Positions 1 to 10,074 of a DNA stretch of 64,000 nt are shown here, in pieces (the first letter of the stretch is position 1; every line of letters starts with the position of its first letter). The DNA is taken from positions 1-64,000 of the forward strand of contig NZ_JIBT01000030.1 in the NCBI RefSeq assembly GCF_001039575.1. Reading direction: 5' to 3'. The notes beneath the pieces were generated by a model. That model made no database searches. It was not told the origin of the DNA and saw only the letters and a program-made list of their open reading frames with translations. The translations under genes and the position numbers were made by a program. The stretch is from Halomonas sp. PR-M31. Its GTDB lineage: Bacteria; Pseudomonadota; Gammaproteobacteria; Pseudomonadales; Halomonadaceae.

Positions 1-997
1 AAACGTCGTTCCAATCCCAGCCATCCTTGTAGTTGTAGCAAAGTAGAAGCTTTTGTCGAGACTGGCTACTCAGATGCTCATGAATCTGCTTTGCTGATTT
101 GTTGAAGCAGGGGAGCTGAGCATAGGCCGTAAAGTTTGGGAAATCAGGCTCGTGTTCAGAAGAATAGATAAATGCCGTATGTAGAGTATCCAAGAACTGA
201 TAAATTGAATCCTTGGTGACGGAAACTTGCAATCGAGTAGACGCGTCGAGTCGTGGACAAGCGTACTCGATGATAACCAAGGCCTGGTAAAGCCTGGTCA
301 GAGCTACTGGTAGTGCGCTTATGGAATGCTGGCTATGGTAATAATGCAATATGGGATAAGCTAAATGTTGCTGCCCCAGCATAGTAATCGGGCCTCGCAA
401 TGAAGCAAGTTGATCCGTTAAACCCGGGAAGTCCCCTTCATGGCACGTGTTTCTAATAATATGCAGCGGGCTAAGACCTAGTGAACTAATTAATAAAGCG
501 CACTGGCGTTTTTGCACTGTTGCTGATACTACCGGAACGATATAAGTAACCGCTAAGGTAAAAAGAAACAGTCCATTGGCTGCTGCGAGTGCAGATAGAA
601 ATCGCCAGATATTATCGCCTGGCACGTAGTCACCGTAGCCAAGAGTCGAAATCGTATATCCGATAAAATAAAATCTTTCCAGTGCCGTGGCCATCACCAT
701 GGTCGTAGAATTCACTACTGCGTAGGGAACGCTGCAAAAGAGCAGAAACCATCCAAGCCATGCAAGACTTACCCAAAGGATAATGAGTGATATCGTGATC
801 CAAGGGCCCACAGCATTCAGCATGGCGTGGCTTTTTCGACGGCGATGGATCTGGAGAAACACTTCCCAGATGGCATTGATAAAACGATTGGTCAATGGAC
901 CTGAATTGGACGCAGATAACGTGGTTTGAATTGCGTCGTAGGTCACCACCGCGATCAGTAAAAATCCGATGATGCCAAGCAGGGGATTTCCTATCAT
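1..997 (-). CDS. Two-TM potassium channel family protein (3' end outside window)
   Basis: Reading leftward from an ATG at 995-997, the frame stays open to the window edge (at least 332 residues, C-terminus missing). Hydrophobic segments lie near residues 5-20 and 65-90. They are followed by a pore-loop sequence TISTLGYGDYVPG, which matches the K+ selectivity filter signature TxGYGD, and then by a second membrane segment (LFLFTLAVTYIVPVV). This is the Ion_trans_2 layout (TM, pore helix, filter, TM). The long C-terminal part is cytoplasmic and I do not recognise it; it shows no clear RCK or nucleotide-binding motif. The protein probably forms a tetrameric K+ channel in the inner membrane. The gene points away from parS and glyS. 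The family call is firm; exact ion selectivity is inferred. Confidence 0.8.
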   Translation of the reverse strand, partial: MIGNPLLGIIGFLLIAVVTYDAIQTTLSASNSGPLTNRFINAIWEVFLQIHRRRKSHAMLNAVGPWITISLIILWVSLAWLGWFLLFCSVPYAVVNSTTMVMATALERFYFIGYTISTLGYGDYVPGDNIWRFLSALAAANGLFLFTLAVTYIVPVVSATVQKRQCALLISSLGLSPLHIIRNTCHEGDFPGLTDQLASLRGPITMLGQQHLAYPILHYYHSQHSISALPVALTRLYQALVIIEYACPRLDASTRLQVSVTKDSIYQFLDTLHTAFIYSSEHEPDFPNFTAYAQLPCFNKSAKQIHEHLSSQSRQKLLLCYNYKDGWDWNDV

Positions 998-1265
998 TCT
1001 GGCTTCCTTTTTTGTGTGGTCTTACGAGTCCGGCATTGTGGGTAGAGAATAACTTGCCACTGCCTTATAAACGCTAGCATGGGTAAAGGACATCAAATTG
1101 GGATTTCATCCAGACCGGTGCTTGTTGGTACTGTTTTCCTGAAATTGATGTCTTATCTTGAGCTTGCCATACCACGAACAAAATAGCCTAGAGAGGTGCA
1201 GCGTAGGGCAACCGCCAGAGGGGATGAGCCAATGCAGCCTGGTGGAGCGACATGTAAAAGACTCA

Positions 1266-1281
1266 TGTTTCACGTGAAACA
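1266..1281. promoter_or_regulatory. parS: parS centromere-like site (ParB/Spo0J box)
   Basis: TGTTTCACGTGAAACA is a perfect 16-bp palindrome, extended by CA/TG to 20 bp. It is identical to the classical bacterial parS consensus bound by ParB/Spo0J. It lies in the 370-bp gap between the channel gene and glyS, downstream of the glyS terminator. ParB-CTP clamps load at such sites and organise origin segregation. In Pseudomonas, glyQS also lies close to oriC, which fits an origin-proximal location. The rest of the gap (998-1265) shows no gene I can support. Confidence 0.92.
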
Positions 1282-1301
1282 TGAGCTGAAGGTTAGAGTT
1301 C

Positions 1302-1336
1302 AAAGAAAAGGGCCAGCATGATTGCTGACCCTCTCA
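1302..1336 (-). terminator. Rho-independent terminator downstream of glyS
   Basis: On the minus strand AGGGTCAGC and GCTGGCCCT form a stem around a six-base loop, followed by TTTTCTTT. It sits about 30 bp past the glyS stop and so ends the glyQ-glyS transcript. Confidence 0.7.
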
Positions 1337-1366
1337 AGCTTGAAACGCTATGACTTCTACTAGCCG

Positions 1367-3436
1367 CTATTGCAGCTGACTGATATCCGCGACTTCCAGA
1401 AAGAGCCCTTGCAGCTTGGCCAGCAAGGCCAGGCGATTGTTACGGACTGCAGCATTCTCTGTCATGACCATGACGTCATCAAAGAAGATGTCGACGGGTT
1501 CTCTGAGCGCAGCGAGCGCATCCAGGGCCTCCCGATAGCGGGCATCGGCAAGCAGCGGCGCTGTCAATTCGCGGCGCTCTTCCAGGGCTTTCTCCAATGC
1601 CCGTTCTGCGGGCTCCTGCAGTAGCTGCTCATCGACCCGGATAATACTCTCGTGGTCGTATTCCTGCTTTGCCAAGATATTGGAGACGCGCTTGTTGGCG
1701 GCCGCAAGCGCTGTGGCTTCCTCACGCTGACTGAAGGCGTTCACGGCACGCACACGACGAGCAAAATCCAGAGGCCTTGTGACGGGACGAGCGCGCACTG
1801 CCAAATAGACCTCTACAGCAATACCTTCATCCTGAGTCCAAGCCCGGAAGCGATCAAGCATGTAGTCGAGCACTTCATCTACCACGCCCTCGGCCTTTGG
1901 CAGTGCCTGATGCTGTGCCGCTGTCTGTTGAAGCAGCTCACGCAGATCGAGATCGAGCTCGGCCTTGATCAAGATATTGAGCACCCCAATCGCGGCACGA
2001 CGCAAAGCAAAGGGATCCTTGGTGCCGCTGGGGCGTTGGCCAATGCCAAATATACCCACCAGCGTATCCAGGCGATCCGCCAGGGCCAGTGCCTGGCCGG
2101 TGGCGGTCTGTGGTATTTGATCGCTGGCAAAGCGAGGCAAATACTGCTCCTGCAGCGCCTGGGCGACTGCATCCGGCTCGCCATCGTGGCGGGCATAGTA
2201 ATAGCCCATGGTGCCCTGCAGCTCAGGAAATTCCTGCACCATCTCCGTGACGAGATCGCACTTGGCAAGCTGTGCGGCGCGTCCGGCATGTTCGCTGTTA
2301 CCATCGATGCGCTGGACAATAGCGCGGGCCAGCACCTCGATGCGATCACTCTTGTCGGCAAGTGAGCCAAGCTGATGCTGGAAAGTCACGTTTGCCAGAC
2401 CATCCCGTCGGGAAGCAAGACTACGGCCAAGATCCGCTTCATAAAAGAAGGCGGCATCCGCCAGGCGAGGGCGAATGACCTTTTCGTTGCCTTCGACAAC
2501 CTGCCGCGGATCACGGCTTTCGATATTGGAAATGGTGATGAACGCGGGCTTGAGACGGCCGGACTCATCGAGAAGATGAAAGTACTTTTGATTGGCCTTC
2601 ATCGATGACACCAGGCATTGCGCAGGCACTTCGAGAAAGCGTACATCGAAGCTGCCTGCCAGAGCCACGGGCCATTCCACCAGGCCACTGACCTCGACGA
2701 GCAATGCTTCGTCGATGACCGCTGTGGCGTTCAGGACCTCCGCTCGAGCAAGCACCTGCTGACGAATGCGTTCGCGCCGCTGCTCCCGGTCAGCAAGCAC
2801 ATAGGCGCCTTCCAGGGCTTCCAGATAATCTTCTGCATGGACCAGCTCAATCGGCGCCGGAGCATGAAAGCGATGACCTCGGGTGTTTCGCCCGGCATCG
2901 AGATCCAGTACGCGAGCTTCGACCACATCTCTGCCATAGAGCACGACCAGCCAATGAACCGGTCGGGAGAACTCGATTCGCGACGCGCCCCAGCGCATGT
3001 ACTTGGGCACCGGCAGGTCGGCGACAGCTTTGGTGATGATGTCGGGCAGAAGAGCCGTAACCGGCTCACCGCTTTGGGTGAAGCGATAGCCGAGCCAAGT
3101 GCCCTTGTCAGTTTCAAGCTGCATCAGCTGATCGACGTCGACACCACAGGAGCGGGCAAATCCCATTGCGGCCTTAGTGGGTTCACCATCCTTGAAGGCG
3201 GCGCCAAGTGCCGGGCCACGTCGCTCGATTTCTCGATCCGGCTGCTTGTCCTCAAGGGCGCTTATCTGTACTGCCAGACGGCGGGGAGTGGCGTAGGCGC
3301 GTACCTGATCGAAGCCGACCTCCGCTTTCCGCAGGCCTTCGGCGATATTGGCAGCAAAGGCGTCCGAAAGTGTATCGATAGCGCCCGGAGGAAGTTCCTC
3401 GACACCTAATTCGATCAGTAGGGTATTGGAAGCCAT
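1367..3436 (-). CDS. glyS: Glycyl-tRNA synthetase beta subunit
   Basis: This is the beta chain of the alpha2-beta2 bacterial glycyl-tRNA synthetase, which charges tRNA-Gly with glycine in the cytoplasm; the beta chain carries the HD-like and anticodon-binding regions. The protein is 689 residues, close to the usual length of about 690. The N-terminus (TLLIELGVEELPP) and the segment SGLVEWPVALAG are typical of GlyS. I chose the ATG at 3434-3436, preceded by GGGAG and a TGAGG. A GTG at 3442 that overlaps the glyQ stop is an alternative start two codons upstream. It is the second gene of a glyQ-glyS operon and ends at a hairpin terminator near 1302-1336. Confidence 0.97.
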   Translation of the reverse strand: MASNTLLIELGVEELPPGAIDTLSDAFAANIAEGLRKAEVGFDQVRAYATPRRLAVQISALEDKQPDREIERRGPALGAAFKDGEPTKAAMGFARSCGVDVDQLMQLETDKGTWLGYRFTQSGEPVTALLPDIITKAVADLPVPKYMRWGASRIEFSRPVHWLVVLYGRDVVEARVLDLDAGRNTRGHRFHAPAPIELVHAEDYLEALEGAYVLADREQRRERIRQQVLARAEVLNATAVIDEALLVEVSGLVEWPVALAGSFDVRFLEVPAQCLVSSMKANQKYFHLLDESGRLKPAFITISNIESRDPRQVVEGNEKVIRPRLADAAFFYEADLGRSLASRRDGLANVTFQHQLGSLADKSDRIEVLARAIVQRIDGNSEHAGRAAQLAKCDLVTEMVQEFPELQGTMGYYYARHDGEPDAVAQALQEQYLPRFASDQIPQTATGQALALADRLDTLVGIFGIGQRPSGTKDPFALRRAAIGVLNILIKAELDLDLRELLQQTAAQHQALPKAEGVVDEVLDYMLDRFRAWTQDEGIAVEVYLAVRARPVTRPLDFARRVRAVNAFSQREEATALAAANKRVSNILAKQEYDHESIIRVDEQLLQEPAERALEKALEERRELTAPLLADARYREALDALAALREPVDIFFDDVMVMTENAAVRNNRLALLAKLQGLFLEVADISQLQ

Positions 3437-3438
3437 CC

Positions 3439-4401
3439 TCACACATCTCCCTTTTCGGTAAGCGGCTCTTCGGCCAGTAACTCACGGCGCAGAGCATCAC
3501 TGGCCATGGGAAAGCCAGCCATCTTGCGCGATTGGTAATATGCCTGGGCAACCTCTCGGGCCAAAGTACGCACCCGCAGAATATAGCGCTGCCGCTCCGT
3601 CACCGAGATCGCATGACGCGCATCGAGCAGATTGAAGGTGTGCGATGCCTTGAGCACCATCTCGTAGGCGGGAAGAGGCAGTGGGATCTCGAGCAGCTTG
3701 GTACACTCGCTTTCGAGATGATCGAACTGAGCAAACAGGGCATCGACGTTGGCGTGTTCGAAGTTGTAGGTGGACTGCTCGCGCTCGTTTTGCAGATAGA
3801 CGTCGCCATAGCTTACTTGAGTGCCGTCCGGCGCAATGGCCCACACCAGATCGTAGACGCTATCGACATCCTGAAGATACATCGCGATACGTTCCAGGCC
3901 ATAGGTCAGCTCACCGGTCACCGGGTAGCATTCAATACCGCCAGCCTGTTGAAAGTAGGTGAACTGGGTGACTTCCATGCCGTTGAGCCAGATTTCCCAA
4001 CCCAATCCCCAGGCGCCCAGGGTCGGCGATTCCCAGTTATCCTCGACGAAACGAATGTCGTGGATCAGCGGATCAAGGCCCAATCGTTTCAAAGAGCCCA
4101 GGTAGAGTTCCTGAAAATTCTCCGGAGAGGGTTTCATGACGACCTGAAACTGATAGTAGTGCTGCAGACGATTGGGATTCTCGCCATAGCGGCCATCGGT
4201 GGGACGCCGTGAAGGCTGCACATAGGCGGCGTTCCAGTTCTCGGGACCGATGGAGCGTAGGAAGGTTGCCGGATGAAAGGTGCCGGCACCGACTTCCATG
4301 TCCAGTGGCTGCAAAATCACGCAGCCTTGTTCGGCCCAGTACTGCTGCAGGGCGAGAATGAGGCCCTGGAAGGTTTGCACGTCGGGTGGCGACTGTGTCA
4401 T
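3439..4401 (-). CDS. glyQ: Glycyl-tRNA synthetase alpha subunit
   Basis: This is the catalytic alpha subunit of heterotetrameric glycyl-tRNA synthetase. The segments [26 protein letters not shown] and [27 protein letters not shown] are nearly invariant in GlyQ. The start at 4401 ([11 protein letters not shown]) aligns with the Pseudomonas N-terminus and gives 320 residues. An in-frame ATG at 4422 would add seven residues; neither has a strong Shine-Dalgarno sequence. Its stop lies two bases before the glyS ATG, so the subunits are probably translationally coupled. It is divergent from hldD. Confidence 0.96.
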   Translation of the reverse strand: MTQSPPDVQTFQGLILALQQYWAEQGCVILQPLDMEVGAGTFHPATFLRSIGPENWNAAYVQPSRRPTDGRYGENPNRLQHYYQFQVVMKPSPENFQELYLGSLKRLGLDPLIHDIRFVEDNWESPTLGAWGLGWEIWLNGMEVTQFTYFQQAGGIECYPVTGELTYGLERIAMYLQDVDSVYDLVWAIAPDGTQVSYGDVYLQNEREQSTYNFEHANVDALFAQFDHLESECTKLLEIPLPLPAYEMVLKASHTFNLLDARHAISVTERQRYILRVRTLAREVAQAYYQSRKMAGFPMASDALRRELLAEEPLTEKGDV

Positions 4402-4531
4402 GGGTGAAGCACCGTTAGCCATGAATTCATGAGCCGTCAAGTATACAATCAGCAGCCTAGGGGTTATAGGCGCGGCGCCGAAATGGCAAGGCGGCGAGAC
4501 CGAAAATCGGAACCAACAGAGAGGGCGAACC

Positions 4532-5506
4532 ATGATCGTAGTCACAGGCGGAGCCGGGTTCATTGGCGCCAATCTGGTCAAGGCGCTCAATGCCAGAGGT
4601 CATCAGGACGTTATGGTAGTCGACGATCTGACCGATGGCACCAAGTTCGTCAACCTGGCCGACTGCAGTCTGGGGGACTATCTGGACAAACATGAGTTCC
4701 TGCGTCGGGCACGCAACGAGCTACGTGGTGATACCAGTGAACGCTTGCCGCCCATCGAGGCGATCTTTCACGAGGGCGCCTGTTCGGATACGACAGAGTG
4801 GGATGGTAAGTTCATGCTCGAAAACAACTTCGAGTACTCCAAGGTGTTGTTCCATCTGTGCCAGCGACGTGGTATCCCGCTGCTTTATGCCTCTTCCGCG
4901 GCTACCTATGGCGGCAGCGACGTCTTTTTTGAAGCGCCGGAGTATGAGAAGCCCCTTAACGTGTATGGCTATTCCAAGCGGCTCTTCGATCAATATGTAC
5001 GCCAGCACTGGCACAGCCTGACCAGCCAGGTAGTGGGCTTTCGCTACTTCAACGTCTACGGCCCGCGAGAGCAGCACAAGGGCAAGATGGCAAGCGTCGC
5101 TTTTCATCACCACACCCAGGTAACTCAGGGGCAGAATCCACGCCTGTTCGGCGCCTGGGATGGATTCGATGCGGGCATGCAGAGCCGGGATTTCGTCTAC
5201 GTGGGCGATGCGGTCGCGGTCAATCTCTGGTTTCTCGATCACCCGGAGCACTCGGGCATCTTCAATCTGGGCACCGGCCGGGCTGAGCCGTTCAAGACTA
5301 TTGCCGAAAGCGTGATCGCCTATTACGACCGCAACCAGGGGATCAAGGGTCAAATCGAATACATCGCCTTTCCCGAGGAACTCAAGGGCCGTTACCAAAG
5401 CTATACCCGGGCGGATATTTCGCGGCTGCGGGAAGTGGGTTACGACGCGGAGTTCAAGACCGTAGCGGAAGGAGTGGGCGCTTATTTGGAATGGCTGAAT
5501 GACTGA
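4532..5506 (+). CDS. hldD: ADP-L-glycero-D-manno-heptose 6-epimerase
   Basis: This NAD(P)-dependent extended SDR enzyme makes ADP-L-glycero-beta-D-manno-heptose, the precursor of LPS inner-core heptose. The Rossmann motif is at the very N-terminus ([13 protein letters not shown]). [12 protein letters not shown] and the catalytic YGYSKRLFD follow, with the Tyr and Lys in the YxxxK arrangement. Its 324 residues compare with 310 in E. coli. GAGAGGG precedes the ATG. The gene opens a two-gene unit with waaF, overlapping it by 8 bp, and diverges from glyQ. Confidence 0.96.
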   Translation: MIVVTGGAGFIGANLVKALNARGHQDVMVVDDLTDGTKFVNLADCSLGDYLDKHEFLRRARNELRGDTSERLPPIEAIFHEGACSDTTEWDGKFMLENNFEYSKVLFHLCQRRGIPLLYASSAATYGGSDVFFEAPEYEKPLNVYGYSKRLFDQYVRQHWHSLTSQVVGFRYFNVYGPREQHKGKMASVAFHHHTQVTQGQNPRLFGAWDGFDAGMQSRDFVYVGDAVAVNLWFLDHPEHSGIFNLGTGRAEPFKTIAESVIAYYDRNQGIKGQIEYIAFPEELKGRYQSYTRADISRLREVGYDAEFKTVAEGVGAYLEWLND

Positions 5507-6530
5507 TTCGAATCGGCTCAGATGCGAGCGCATTCTGGTGGTGGGGCCTTCCTGGGTCGGTGACATGGTCATGGCCCAGAGCCTGTTCAAGACGCTGAAG
5601 GCTCGTCATCCGGGTTGCCACATCGGAGTGCTGGCGCCAGCCTGGTCACAGCCAATTCTGGCGCGCATGGCCGAGGTCGATGAGGCAATCGCCCTGGACG
5701 TCAAGCACGGGCAGTTCGGCTTGAGCGTTCGGCGTCAGGTGGCTCGCAGCCTCAAGGGGCGCTTCGATCGCGCTATCGTACTGCCACGCTCCTGGAAGTC
5801 GGCGCTGGTGCCTTTTCTGGCGCACATACCCACGCGAGTCGGCTTCACCGGGGAGCAGCGCCTGGTGCTGCTCACGCAGCGGCGCAAACTGGACAAGACG
5901 GTGCTCGATCAAACCGTCAAGCGTTTCGTCTCCCTAGGCCTGCCGGAAGCAGAGGCACAACAAGGCAATTTCGCCATACCGACGCCCAGTCTCGAGACGG
6001 ACAGCGACAATCTGGCGATGCTGAAGTCGACCCATGATCTAAGCGAACGGCCCGCCATCGGCATGATGCCTGGCGCGGAATACGGTCCCGCCAAGCAGTG
6101 GCCGCTTGCGCACTTTCGACGCCTGGCACAGCAGCTGGTGAACCACGGCTATGCGATTCGAGTGCTGGGCGGCCCCAAGGATGTTGCAGCTGGAGAGACC
6201 ATTACCGCCGATCTGGCCCACGCTTACAATCTTTGCGGCAAGACGCAGCTGGTGGATGCGGTGGATCTGCTCGCGGACTGCCAACAGGTAGTGACCAACG
6301 ATTCGGGCTTGATGCATGTGGCGGCAGCGGTGGGTAGCCATGTTCAGGCGGTCTATGGCTCCTCCACACCGCGTTATACACCGCCGCTGACGAGTAACGC
6401 CAGCATTCACACCCTGGCGCTGACCTGCTCACCCTGTTTCAAGCGCGAGTGTCCCTTGGGTCATACCCATTGCCTGCAGCTGATTGCACCGGAGCGTCTG
6501 CTACAAGCGATCAAGCTGAATGAGGCGTGA
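5499..6530 (+). CDS. waaF: LPS heptosyltransferase II
   Basis: This GT9-family enzyme transfers the second L,D-heptose onto the LPS inner core on the cytoplasmic face of the inner membrane. The N-terminal [19 protein letters not shown] and the C-terminal donor-binding region ([24 protein letters not shown]) are characteristic of Waa[17 protein letters not shown] is the usual cysteine-rich tail. Length is 343 residues, normal for the family. The ATG lies inside the last codons of hldD, so the two genes are co-translated. Confidence 0.95.
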   Translation: MTDSNRLRCERILVVGPSWVGDMVMAQSLFKTLKARHPGCHIGVLAPAWSQPILARMAEVDEAIALDVKHGQFGLSVRRQVARSLKGRFDRAIVLPRSWKSALVPFLAHIPTRVGFTGEQRLVLLTQRRKLDKTVLDQTVKRFVSLGLPEAEAQQGNFAIPTPSLETDSDNLAMLKSTHDLSERPAIGMMPGAEYGPAKQWPLAHFRRLAQQLVNHGYAIRVLGGPKDVAAGETITADLAHAYNLCGKTQLVDAVDLLADCQQVVTNDSGLMHVAAAVGSHVQAVYGSSTPRYTPPLTSNASIHTLALTCSPCFKRECPLGHTHCLQLIAPERLLQAIKLNEA

Positions 6531-6547
6531 GCAAGCCATAGGTCGGT

Positions 6548-8134
6548 TCAACCCTTTGGAGACGGCTTGTCCCTGACTTTTTGCCATAGTCTCAGCTGCA
6601 GCTCGCGCTCTTCCAGCATGCGGGTATTAAGATCTTCAAGGCCGTGACGCTCGACAAGCGTTTGAGCTGGAGAAAGCAGCGATGCACCGAGCCCAGCTCG
6701 ATGAGACGGAATGGTGAAGCCCATGGCTTCGAGCAGGGTTGGCAGAATATCCATGGTGGCAGCCTCACGATGGACCACCTTGTGTGGCAAGCCATTGCCG
6801 AACATGATCAAGGTATTCTCCCGAGACTTTTCGATCAGCTGTAGCCAAGCGGAATTCTTCATGGACAGATGATCGCTTGCCACCACGACCAGGGTGTTCT
6901 CGAGCAGCCCTTGTGAGTCCAGTTGCTCAATGAATCTACGTGCCAGCCAGGCGCTGCACTTCACCGAATATAGAATATCCACGCCGTCGAACTCGCCCTG
7001 ACGCTCAAGACAGCTTTTGGCGGGATAGCCATAAGGTGGGTGGCCTGAAAGAGTCAGGGTAACGAAGGTGAACGGGCCGGGCTGTTGGGCTAGTTTACTC
7101 ACTTCCTCCACGGCAATGTCGAGCAGGGAGTCATCGTTGAGCCCCCAGCTATTGAGATAGGCAGGATCATCCAAGCGTGGCTCGAGCTGATGGCGCCCAA
7201 GTGTCTTGTCGAAACCATGACCCTTGTAGAACAGCCCCTTGCCCGCGAATTCGAGGCTCGCGCCGGCCATGTACAGTTGCCGATACCCCTGGGCCGAAAG
7301 CAGATCTCCCAGACAGTTCACCCCGGGAAGCACATGCTGGAGCGGCTCGAACTGATGATCGTGAATCAGCCCGGCAGGCATCAGCGGTGCCCCGCATTGG
7401 CTTGCGATCATTCCCGCCATGGTCCAGCCGGTATTCTCGCTCTGACGCACGCCCTTGAACACCAGCCCTCGCTCACCCAACGCATCCAGATCGTCGTATA
7501 CATCACCGAAGCGCGATGCATCCGCATAGGTGCCTTCGATACTTTCCAGATAAAGGATGATCAGATTGGGCGACGACTCAGGGGATGCCTCGATGGCGGG
7601 GGGTATGTAGCGCCGATCGAGCCAGGCGCCGTCCTCTGCCACGATGGCGACCCCCTGGCGGGAGAATCCGAAAAGTAGGGGGTTGAACGCCAGCAGAAAC
7701 AGCATCAGGATGCGCTCGAGCAGTCGCCAGCGATGATCGACCCGTACCAGCCAGGTGAAGGCGACTAGCATCAAGACACCCGCCAGAGTGTGCAGAATGG
7801 CAATCAGGATACGACCGGTGCCGCCGTGCTCGGCAACGCCGGCCTGGAAATGGAACAAAATGGCGCCCATATCCACTCGGCCATAGCTGTCGGTCACATA
7901 GATCGCCAGCCACCACAGCGCCAGGGGCAACAGGCACCAGGGCCAGACCCTGACCGGCGGCCGCGCATGGGACGTTGCACCCCAGCGAAACCCCCAGGCC
8001 AGTACCAGCCAGGCTGCCAGAACCGCTAGGGTCAAAAAATGGGTGAGAGCCAGCACGGTGGTAATGGCGTAGCCCAGACATAGTCCGAGAAAACCGAGCG
8101 CCAGCCAGCGAACAAGAGAAGTACGAGTCGGCAT
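6548..8134 (-). CDS. Membrane sulfatase-fold transferase, OpgB/MdoB-like
   Basis: The N-terminal third holds four to five membrane helices, followed by a periplasmic alkaline-phosphatase/sulfatase-fold domain beginning LIILYLESIEGTYAD. The segment NTGWTMAGMIASQCGAPL closely resembles the OpgB nucleophile region, with the Thr as the expected nucleophile. ASDHLSMKNSAW supplies the metal-binding Asp-His. OpgB moves phosphoglycerol from phosphatidylglycerol to osmoregulated periplasmic glucans. Inside an LPS cluster this protein could instead add phosphoglycerol or phosphoethanolamine to LPS core; the substrate is inferred. I chose the start at 8134 (MPTRTSLV, AAAGGA upstream), giving 528 residues. 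It converges on waaF. Confidence 0.8.
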   Translation of the reverse strand: MPTRTSLVRWLALGFLGLCLGYAITTVLALTHFLTLAVLAAWLVLAWGFRWGATSHARPPVRVWPWCLLPLALWWLAIYVTDSYGRVDMGAILFHFQAGVAEHGGTGRILIAILHTLAGVLMLVAFTWLVRVDHRWRLLERILMLFLLAFNPLLFGFSRQGVAIVAEDGAWLDRRYIPPAIEASPESSPNLIILYLESIEGTYADASRFGDVYDDLDALGERGLVFKGVRQSENTGWTMAGMIASQCGAPLMPAGLIHDHQFEPLQHVLPGVNCLGDLLSAQGYRQLYMAGASLEFAGKGLFYKGHGFDKTLGRHQLEPRLDDPAYLNSWGLNDDSLLDIAVEEVSKLAQQPGPFTFVTLTLSGHPPYGYPAKSCLERQGEFDGVDILYSVKCSAWLARRFIEQLDSQGLLENTLVVVASDHLSMKNSAWLQLIEKSRENTLIMFGNGLPHKVVHREAATMDILPTLLEAMGFTIPSHRAGLGASLLSPAQTLVERHGLEDLNTRMLEERELQLRLWQKVRDKPSPKG

Positions 8135-8217
8135 TGCCGTTGAGTCCTTTCGCAGATATGCGAAGCTTAACAAGGCTGATCAGAGATTGTCTGTCATCTC
8201 TTTTAGAGCTATGAAGG

Positions 8218-9276
8218 TCAGATATTATCCTGACAAATACGCTGATACAGGGCTAGATAGGCCTCTGCCATGGCGTCTGGGGTAAACCCAGTCAGGCGTT
8301 GGCGCGCATCCTGGGCAAGCTGCTCGCCAAGCCCCGGGTTGTCGAGCAGCTGCGCGATGGCCTCCGCCAAGGCCTTGCCATCCTCGGCGGGAACCAGCAA
8401 GCCGCTTTGTTCATGAATCACGATATCAGGAATGCCGTCCACCTCCGCGGCAACGATGGGAACGCCATGATCCATGACGTCCAGCAGGATCGACCCCAAC
8501 CCTTCGTTGCGGGAGGGAAAGGCAAACAGATCCATCACCTGCAGATAATCGCCGACATTGTCATGAAAGCCTTCCCAGATCAGGTTGTCGAGGTCCGCGC
8601 TCTCGCGTTTTAGTTCAGTCTCGTCTTCACCTTGGCCCAGACACACAAAGAGCACATCGGGGAAACTAGCACGCAGCCGTCGGGCGGCATCGATCAGCAG
8701 ACGTTGCCCTTTGTGCCGGTCCACCAGGGCACCGATATGGCCCACAATTCGACGTCCCTTGAAGCGCTCTCGCAGCGCCTCGACCCGGTCCGAGACGCTT
8801 GCAAGACGGGCCAGGGCACTGGGGATGCGTATGACCGGGGCCCAGCCGCGCGCGCGCAAGTGACTTTCGATCACCGACGAGATGGCGACCAGACAAGAAG
8901 CGGCGCGATAGGTGCGGCGATTGAGGGGCTTGTTCTTGACCGGCTGCGGTACCCGCCGAGTGAGCAGATAAGGTGTGCCTCGCAGGCAGCGCTGCAGATA
9001 AGCCCAGTGCACCGCCTTGGCCTCGTGGGCATGCACCAGATCCGCGCGGCCACCGGCAAAATGGCCTGCCAGCTGATGATTGGCGGCAATCAAGGCGATA
9101 TCGAGATCCGCAAGCTCCCTGCGCAGCGGCGAGTCGCTGCGACATACCAGGCTCTGTCGAATGCCTCGCTCGGCCAGTGCCCGCATCAAAAGCTCGGTCT
9201 GACGTTCGCCCCCGCGAAAGCCCCGGGCCAGATTGACGTGGCGAACGTGCAGCGTCGAGGGATTGCTCGCTACCAT
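8218..9276 (-). CDS. Glycosyltransferase family 4 (LPS core)
   Basis: A 352-residue GT-B fold glycosyltransferase. The N-terminal acceptor domain includes NLARGFRGGERQTELLMRAL and LVHAHEAKAVHWAYLQR. The C-terminal GT4 donor domain includes GHIGALVDRHKGQRLLIDAA and the E-x7-E type motif FPSRNEGLGSILLDVMDHGVP. It has no membrane helix and probably works on the cytoplasmic face, adding a sugar to the LPS outer or inner core. The sugar and linkage cannot be read from the sequence. Its start overlaps the end of the next upstream gene (GT2) by 7 bp, so it belongs to the kdkA-led leftward operon. Confidence 0.85.
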   Translation of the reverse strand: MVASNPSTLHVRHVNLARGFRGGERQTELLMRALAERGIRQSLVCRSDSPLRRELADLDIALIAANHQLAGHFAGGRADLVHAHEAKAVHWAYLQRCLRGTPYLLTRRVPQPVKNKPLNRRTYRAASCLVAISSVIESHLRARGWAPVIRIPSALARLASVSDRVEALRERFKGRRIVGHIGALVDRHKGQRLLIDAARRLRASFPDVLFVCLGQGEDETELKRESADLDNLIWEGFHDNVGDYLQVMDLFAFPSRNEGLGSILLDVMDHGVPIVAAEVDGIPDIVIHEQSGLLVPAEDGKALAEAIAQLLDNPGLGEQLAQDARQRLTGFTPDAMAEAYLALYQRICQDNI

Positions 9277-10058
9277 ATCCGGTCGAAATCCTCCGCCTCC
9301 CGTACCTGGGAATCGCGCTGCAGTTCCAGCAGCTTGGCATATTTCAGGTAGGCATTCACCGCGGCGGAGAGCGCCACGGACATGCCATCGAGGCCCGAGC
9401 TGAAACCCCGCTGAAACACATACTTGCGCACGAAGGCATTGGTCCCATGGACAAAGGGTGACAAGGCGTTGGCCTTCTTGCCCTTGAGATACATGATCTT
9501 GGCGGCGCGGCTGGAAAAGCGCCCGCTGGCCTTGGTGAAAAGCTCACTCAGATTGGCGAAGGAGTAGTGGTCGATATCCGCATCCAGACGGGTCGCATTG
9601 CTGGCGGGAATCGAGGCGTGCTGTCGGCTGTCGGAAAACGCCGTGCGTTCCCGATCGAACAGCCGCACACAGTAGTCCGGGTACCAGCCGCAGGTCTTGA
9701 TCCAGCGTGAGCCTAGATAGTTACGCCGTCTCAAGGCAAACGCTTCCTGTTCGCTATTGTCCAGCTCAAGCCCTCTGATCGCCTTGATGGCTTCATCGGT
9801 CAGCCGCTCATCCGCATCCAGAGAGAGTACCCAGCGGTTGCTTGCCTGGGCCGGCCCGACGTTCTTCTGCGGGCCGTCGCCCAGGTAGGGCTGCGCAATC
9901 ACCCGGGCACCGGCCTGTTCGGCAAGCCGGCAGGTAGCATCCGTCGAGCCGGAATCGACGACGATCAGCTCGTCACAGACGTTGGCCAATGAGGCCAGAC
10001 AGGCCTCTATGTTGGCTGCCTCGTTCAGGGTGATGACGACGCCGGTGATAGTGGCCAT
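9270..10058 (-). CDS. Glycosyltransferase family 2, WaaE/KdtX-like
   Basis: A 262-residue GT-A glycosyltransferase. The N-terminal GVVITLNEAANIEACLAS and ELIVVDSGSTDATCRLAEQAGARVI form the nucleotide-sugar fold, and LSLDADERLTDE carries the DxD-type metal site. This matches the WaaE/KdtX group, which adds glucose to heptose I in LPS cores. The start at 10058 is set by CAGGAG eight bases upstream; the longer frame to 10187 runs into the neighbouring gene. It lies between the GT4 and the LapC-like gene in one leftward operon. The sugar specificity is inferred from family only. Confidence 0.85.
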   Translation of the reverse strand: MATITGVVITLNEAANIEACLASLANVCDELIVVDSGSTDATCRLAEQAGARVIAQPYLGDGPQKNVGPAQASNRWVLSLDADERLTDEAIKAIRGLELDNSEQEAFALRRRNYLGSRWIKTCGWYPDYCVRLFDRERTAFSDSRQHASIPASNATRLDADIDHYSFANLSELFTKASGRFSSRAAKIMYLKGKKANALSPFVHGTNAFVRKYVFQRGFSSGLDGMSVALSAAVNAYLKYAKLLELQRDSQVREAEDFDRIW

Positions 10059-10074
10059 GAGTCTCCTGTTCGAT

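Noticed and set aside
1106-1303. 65-codon frame covering the parS site
   Set aside because: It runs through parS and the glyS terminator, and has no ribosome site and no family features.
4439-4448. AAGTATACAA upstream of glyQ, like the GntR motif
   Set aside because: No link to urate genes; probably a chance match or part of a -10 box. It shows that the motif alone is not fully specific.
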